From NCBI GenBank assembly GCA_031289865.1, contig JAITOQ010000235.1, positions 1 to 9,166 of the forward strand: 9,166 nucleotides of DNA, read 5' to 3'. Source of the stretch: Clostridiales bacterium (GTDB lineage Bacteria > Bacillota > Clostridia > Christensenellales > JAISNN01). A program made the position numbers and the translations under genes. A model generated the notes under the pieces. It was not told where the DNA came from, did not search any database, and worked only from the letters and a program-made list of their open reading frames with translations. Below, piece after piece: positions 5,940-9,166 of this stretch (position 1 is its first letter; each line of letters opens with the position of its first letter).

Positions 5940-5956
5940 GCGGCATGAGCCGCTAA
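5940..5956 (+). promoter_or_regulatory. Leader hairpin with minimal upstream ORF
   Basis: GCGGC (5940-5944) and GCCGC (5949-5953) form a perfect 5-bp stem closed by the loop ATGA. The loop contains an ATG that opens a three-codon frame ending at TAA 5954-5956. It lies 15 bp before the real ribosome binding site. Function is unknown. Confidence 0.35.
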
Positions 5957-5981
5957 AAACAAATATAGGGAGGGAAAATGA

Positions 5982-7532
5982 ATGGACACCATCACGTTTA
6001 CCAAAGCGCGGGCGACATTTTTTCGCGTATTGAAAATTGTGTCGTACCTTGCGGGTATTCCGCTGCTCCTTTACGTCGTCTACGGTGACGCAAAGGCTCT
6101 TAGCGGTTTCGGCGTCACGGCGGGTTCGGGCATGAGCGCGTTTAAAATTATCGCGCTTTGCTTCGGGACTGTCGTCGCGCTTCAGGTTGTCGCGGGACTG
6201 CTGCTCGGAAAGAAGGATTTCTTTGTGAGAGCTTTGATCGTGACAATCGCGGCTTCAGCCGCAACCTTTATTCCCGTTCTTTTCATCGATACGACGGTAA
6301 AAGCCGCGTTCGGTGAGATGAGAGCGGAGTATTCAACTTCGGGAGAATACGATTTCGAGCGGTATGAGCGTCAGCTTTCCGACTATCTGTGGAGAGCCGA
6401 CAATCACGAAAAGGCAAAAAAGAGCTTTTTGTCCACCTACAATTTAGAGGGAACCGTCGGAACGACAAAGGGCGGCAACCTCGACGGTACGCCGACGACC
6501 GCGGCGGGCGACAAAAACGGAATATTTTTAAAAGGCTTTGAGGACTATACGCATTATGTGTTCGGTAGTGAGGTCGGCGCGGCTTACAGCCTCAACGGTT
6601 TGTATGCGGACGGTTTTGTTTTCGGATACAATCAAGCCGAATACCTTTTGTCTACTTATTACAAGGTCAAAAACGACTTCGCCTCACGCGGACTCGACGC
6701 GGACAAAGAGTTAAAAAACGCGCTTGACGCACTCGACGCGGGTGATACTGTTTGGACGCGGTATCAACTGACTACGGAATATCTCCGCGCTTACGGAGCC
6801 GCGCCCGCCGCGGACAGGGGAGCGGAAAAAATCAAGATAGGTAACGGCGAATACGACGTGTACAAGCTGTTTGCCGCTCACTATTATCTGACGACCGACG
6901 AGATAAAGTCGATATTGAACACCCTTGCCGGAAATCTTGCGGGACTTCCCGTGACGGGCGATCTCGTGACTATAATAGAGGGCTTAAACACTTTGATCGG
7001 GTTGAATCTCTCTAACGAGGTCTTGGATATTTTGCGTGATTACCGCGCTCTCGACTATGACGCGCTTATGAAGGTTTTGGACGACCTTAAGATAGATATC
7101 GGAGGAGAGATCCTAAACGAAGCCTATCTCCTAAAATTTATAAGCGAATTTTCATATTATCAATCTCCGACGACCTATCCTAAAATGTTTTTTATAGGCG
7201 ATAGCGCACTCCGCGACTATGCTTACGCAAAATACCTCGGTACAAAGCACGGCGCAACCGTCGGTTCGGTACTAATAGGCGATAAGGTCGGAGCGATAAC
7301 CCTCGATAACGGAGGCAGCTCGCCTAAAAGCGAGAGCGAATTGACCGCTTTGTTTGCGCGTATCCGTATAGAAAGCGAATTTATGCCTAAATACTATCCG
7401 TGGCTTGCGCTGAGAGCGGGCTTGGTGAAGTTCGGCGGGATTGTACCCGCGGCGATGATTTTGGCGTATATCTTTGCCGACGCGGAAAAGAAAAACATCA
7501 ACCGCTTGATTGCAAAAGGAGGGAAAGCATGA
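5982..7532 (+). CDS. Membrane protein of unknown function, 3+1 TM with large ectodomain
   Basis: I do not recognise this 516-residue protein. Hydrophobic segments lie at about 15-34, 54-76, 82-102 and 476-499. Basic residues at the N-terminus, in the GKK turn (76-78) and in the tail KKNINRLIAKGGKA (503-516) put both ends in the cytoplasm by the positive-inside rule, and residues 103-475 outside. The ectodomain is acidic, Tyr-rich and mixed alpha/beta, with no enzyme motif, Cys pair or sorting signal. The ATG at 5982 has GGGAGGG (5968-5974) 7 bp upstream; an ATG at 5978 is out of frame. It heads a coupled operon, ending with an ATGA overlap with the next gene. The N-terminal block VLKIVSYLAGIPLLLYVVYG parallels that of the next protein, so the two look paralogous. 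Possible roles include a surface receptor, cell-envelope assembly factor or transporter partner; none is supported directly. Confidence 0.85.
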   Translation: MDTITFTKARATFFRVLKIVSYLAGIPLLLYVVYGDAKALSGFGVTAGSGMSAFKIIALCFGTVVALQVVAGLLLGKKDFFVRALIVTIAASAATFIPVLFIDTTVKAAFGEMRAEYSTSGEYDFERYERQLSDYLWRADNHEKAKKSFLSTYNLEGTVGTTKGGNLDGTPTTAAGDKNGIFLKGFEDYTHYVFGSEVGAAYSLNGLYADGFVFGYNQAEYLLSTYYKVKNDFASRGLDADKELKNALDALDAGDTVWTRYQLTTEYLRAYGAAPAADRGAEKIKIGNGEYDVYKLFAAHYYLTTDEIKSILNTLAGNLAGLPVTGDLVTIIEGLNTLIGLNLSNEVLDILRDYRALDYDALMKVLDDLKIDIGGEILNEAYLLKFISEFSYYQSPTTYPKMFFIGDSALRDYAYAKYLGTKHGATVGSVLIGDKVGAITLDNGGSSPKSESELTALFARIRIESEFMPKYYPWLALRAGLVKFGGIVPAAMILAYIFADAEKKNINRLIAKGGKA

Positions 7533-8680
7533 AAAAATCCACGGGATTTTCTATCCTAAAAATAATTTTTTATCTACTCGGTTTTCCTATCCTCGCGGGG
7601 TATGCGGTATACAAGACTATACCGACCTTTACCCTCAACTCTACCTACAAGCCGTATGTGTTTGCGGGTATGCTCGTCCTTTTTGTAATCGCGCTGTTGT
7701 ATTTCGGCATGATGATACTCACGGGCGTGATTTCCAAAAAGGCAAAATCGGTCGGGACGGTACGGCGTACGGTCGCCGCGTCGGTCTTAATCAGCGTCCT
7801 CTTGACGACGGGGATTTGGATTGCGCTCGACAAGGTCGTCCCGCCCATTCTCGGAGAGGCGACGCAATACACCCTAAGCTACGACGACTTTAAAGACGAT
7901 TATGACGAAAAGGCGCGTATTCATTCGGAATTACTCACGCATTTTATCGAAATGAATCTCAAAAACGGTAGGCTTTCCGCGGACAAAGCCGAACAATACT
8001 TTACGGAGGGTTATGCAAACGAAGAGGTGAAAAAGCTCATCGAGGCTTCGTTTAACAGCTTAAACAACGACGGATTCGGGAGCTTCGGCGGTATGCTCAT
8101 CTCCCTTGCGGACGGGAGCAGACTGACTATTCCCGTACTCATTCATCTGTTGTTTGACGAGCGGGACGCGCCGTCCACGCCTTTTCCCGACTATGTCGGA
8201 GAGGGGCGCGGCGAGGAAAACGCGGACGCACCTATTCGTTGGTCGATACTCGACATTCAAGAGGGGGCTATGACCTTTAGCGTCGATCTCGGCGCGCTCG
8301 GAGCGGGCAGCTATGCGGAGCTTATCAAATGGCTTATTCCGTCGCTTTTCGGAGAGGGCGGCATGGTCGAAGCTCTTTTAGACGGGGTGGAGAGCGCGAT
8401 TGCCGACGAAAGTATCATAGGTTCCCCGATATATATCGGTATAGATTACGAGGGAAACACTATCACGGTAGCCCTTACTCCGTCCTCCGAGTCGAGGGGA
8501 GTGTACGACTACAAAAACATGGCGTATCTTGCCAACAACCGGCTGTTGATTGCGGTGACGTCGCTGTTTCCGATCAGAACCGCTTGCTATACGCTCGGCT
8601 TTGTCCTGACGCTGTCTACGCTCGTAATCGGAATGCTGAGAAAAAAAGAATATGAAAGAAAGGAGGGCGGTCGGTCATGA
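7529..8680 (+). CDS. Membrane protein of unknown function, paralogue-like 3+1 TM
   Basis: I do not recognise this 383-residue protein. Predicted membrane segments are at about 10-28, 44-66, 82-101 and 353-370, with basic turns (KKAK 70-73, RR 79-80) and a tail RKKEYERKEGGRS inside, so residues 102-352 should be outside. This is the same layout as the preceding protein, and ILKIIFYLLGFPILAGYAVY aligns by eye with its first helix. The ectodomain is shorter and acidic, with a linker-like stretch at about 211-236 (SerThrPro, GEGRGEE) before a beta-rich part ending near 318. The ATG at 7529 overlaps the previous stop (ATGA) and follows AGGAGGG (7517-7523) by 5 bp; the frame is open further upstream only as a shadow of the previous gene. 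It overlaps the next gene by 4 bp, also ATGA. Function is unknown. Confidence 0.85.
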   Translation: MKKSTGFSILKIIFYLLGFPILAGYAVYKTIPTFTLNSTYKPYVFAGMLVLFVIALLYFGMMILTGVISKKAKSVGTVRRTVAASVLISVLLTTGIWIALDKVVPPILGEATQYTLSYDDFKDDYDEKARIHSELLTHFIEMNLKNGRLSADKAEQYFTEGYANEEVKKLIEASFNSLNNDGFGSFGGMLISLADGSRLTIPVLIHLLFDERDAPSTPFPDYVGEGRGEENADAPIRWSILDIQEGAMTFSVDLGALGAGSYAELIKWLIPSLFGEGGMVEALLDGVESAIADESIIGSPIYIGIDYEGNTITVALTPSSESRGVYDYKNMAYLANNRLLIAVTSLFPIRTACYTLGFVLTLSTLVIGMLRKKEYERKEGGRS

Positions 8681-9166
8681 AAAAACTATACGGCATAGTG
8701 ACGGCTTTTGTACTGATTGCGGTTTTTGCCACGGTATCCGCGGCGGTGGTTATGAATTACAAGCCGAAGGTGGATTGGAACGGCGGTGGCGGTCAAACGG
8801 TCGTCGAGCAAAAGACAAAACCGACGGAGGTATTGGACAAGATTTTGACGGGTGCGCGCCTTGCGTTTCCCGAAGGCAGTTATGATTTTAATATCGATAC
8901 CGAAGCTTACTTCGAGTTGAGCGGAAACGGTAAAAACACGAGATTCGAGCTGAAAGTAAACCTCACGCTCGACCTCGACACTGACATGAGCGCGTCTAAA
9001 AACCTCTTTATCGTCGAATTAAATCAAATCGAAAACGGGAGCGTCAAGCCTCTGTTCGGGCTTTATTACAAGGACGACATTACGGCGACCCCTTATCTGT
9101 ATGTTTCGGTAGGGAGCGAAAAACACGCGATAAAATTCTTTTCGGTCAAAAAGCTCTTAAACGACG
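8677..9166 (+). CDS. Third operon protein, exported or membrane-anchored, 3' end missing
   Basis: The frame is open from ATG 8677 to the window end, 163 codons, so the gene is partial. The start overlaps the previous stop by ATGA, with AGGAGGG at 8661-8667. Residues 1-3 are MKK, then a hydrophobic segment (about 5-26, LYGIVTAFVLIAVFATVSAA) forms a signal peptide or anchor. VSA followed by AV could be a signal peptidase I site, and there is no lipobox cysteine. After a Gly-rich linker (NGGGG, 35-39) the protein becomes beta-strand rich, with alternating polar and hydrophobic residues (FELKVNLTLDLD, FIVELNQIE, YLYVSVGS). This could be a LolA/LppX-like open beta fold, but that is only an impression. 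It has one N-terminal segment rather than three, so it differs from its two neighbours. Translational coupling suggests it works with them. Confidence 0.8.
   Translation, partial: MKKLYGIVTAFVLIAVFATVSAAVVMNYKPKVDWNGGGGQTVVEQKTKPTEVLDKILTGARLAFPEGSYDFNIDTEAYFELSGNGKNTRFELKVNLTLDLDTDMSASKNLFIVELNQIENGSVKPLFGLYYKDDITATPYLYVSVGSEKHAIKFFSVKKLLND

Larger units (their letters stand above)
5170..5981. other. AT-rich divergent intergenic region (812 bp)
   Basis: No convincing gene is present in either strand. From left to right it holds the glycyl radical operon promoter, a 42-bp direct repeat in two copies 274 bp apart, a weak hairpin at 5321-5338 (CTCTC/GAGAG), a G7 tract with TA repeats (5481-5500), a diverged 51-bp tandem duplication, an imperfect inverted repeat CGATATA/TATATCG (5658-5664 and 5691-5697), TACACA/TGTGTA motifs, the rightward promoter and a structured leader. 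The stretch 5280-5490 shows nothing clear apart from being the possible 5' leader of a longer leftward transcript. Confidence 0.7.

Noticed and set aside
5865..5948. TTG-initiated 26-codon leader peptide
   Set aside because: The TTG lies about 20 bp from the AGGAGG, too far for normal initiation, and the peptide is Arg-rich without known features; kept only as part of the leader description.
7400..7528. Upstream extension of the second membrane protein
   Set aside because: It is a shadow frame within the previous gene; the ATG at 7529 has AGGAGGG and the ATGA overlap.
8652..8885. Short plus-strand frame at the start of the third membrane gene
   Set aside because: The overlapping frame from 8677 has the ribosome binding site, the ATGA coupling and a clear hydrophobic leader, and stays open to the window end.

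Overview
The window most resembles the chromosome of an anaerobic, low-to-mid-GC Gram-positive bacterium, probably an uncultured gut Clostridia-like lineage. The basis is an oxygen-sensitive glycyl radical enzyme with its activase, strong AGGAGG-type ribosome binding sites before nearly every gene, sigma-A promoters at exact consensus, and moderate-GC genes separated by AT-rich spacers. The taxonomic placement is inference. I see no tRNA, rRNA, CRISPR array, integrase or transposase.

Left part (1-1780). A GNAT acetyltransferase (164-739, +) converges on and overlaps by 46 bp a two-half FMN-binding split-barrel protein of the pyridoxamine-phosphate-oxidase type (694-1548, -). Short tandem repeats with a 7-bp period sit at the gene ends. 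One lies in the convergent overlap (687-703). A composite intergenic element (1588-1775) has two inverted heptad arrays framing a third heptad array and a palindromic motif. These repeats supply stop codons or terminal codons to the GNAT, split-barrel and activase genes.

Middle (1759-5169, -). A two-gene operon encodes an 826-residue glycyl radical enzyme and, 3 bp downstream, its radical-SAM activase with two ferredoxin-like [4Fe-4S] motifs. The catalytic Cys446-x-Glu448 and the Gly801 radical site are visible. The substrate is not assignable from sequence alone; no microcompartment gene or small decarboxylase subunit is present. An exact TTGACA-17-TATAAT promoter drives the operon leftward.

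Intergenic hub (5170-5981, 812 bp). This AT-rich spacer separates divergent operons. It holds a 42-bp segment carrying the upstream part of the glycyl-radical promoter, repeated 274 bp away with a second promoter-like arrangement. It also holds a diverged 51-bp tandem duplication, recurring TACACA/TGTGTA motifs, and an exact consensus rightward promoter whose -35 lies inside a palindrome. A leader of about 160 nt follows, with two orphan Shine-Dalgarno sequences and two mutually exclusive hairpins that look like an attenuator.

Right part (5982-9166, +). Three translationally coupled genes (ATGA overlaps at both junctions) encode membrane proteins I do not recognise. The first two share one architecture: three N-terminal membrane segments, a large predicted outside domain and one C-terminal membrane segment. 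They look like diverged paralogues. The third starts with one hydrophobic segment, then a beta-rich domain, and runs off the window. This operon is the best candidate here for an undescribed surface system.
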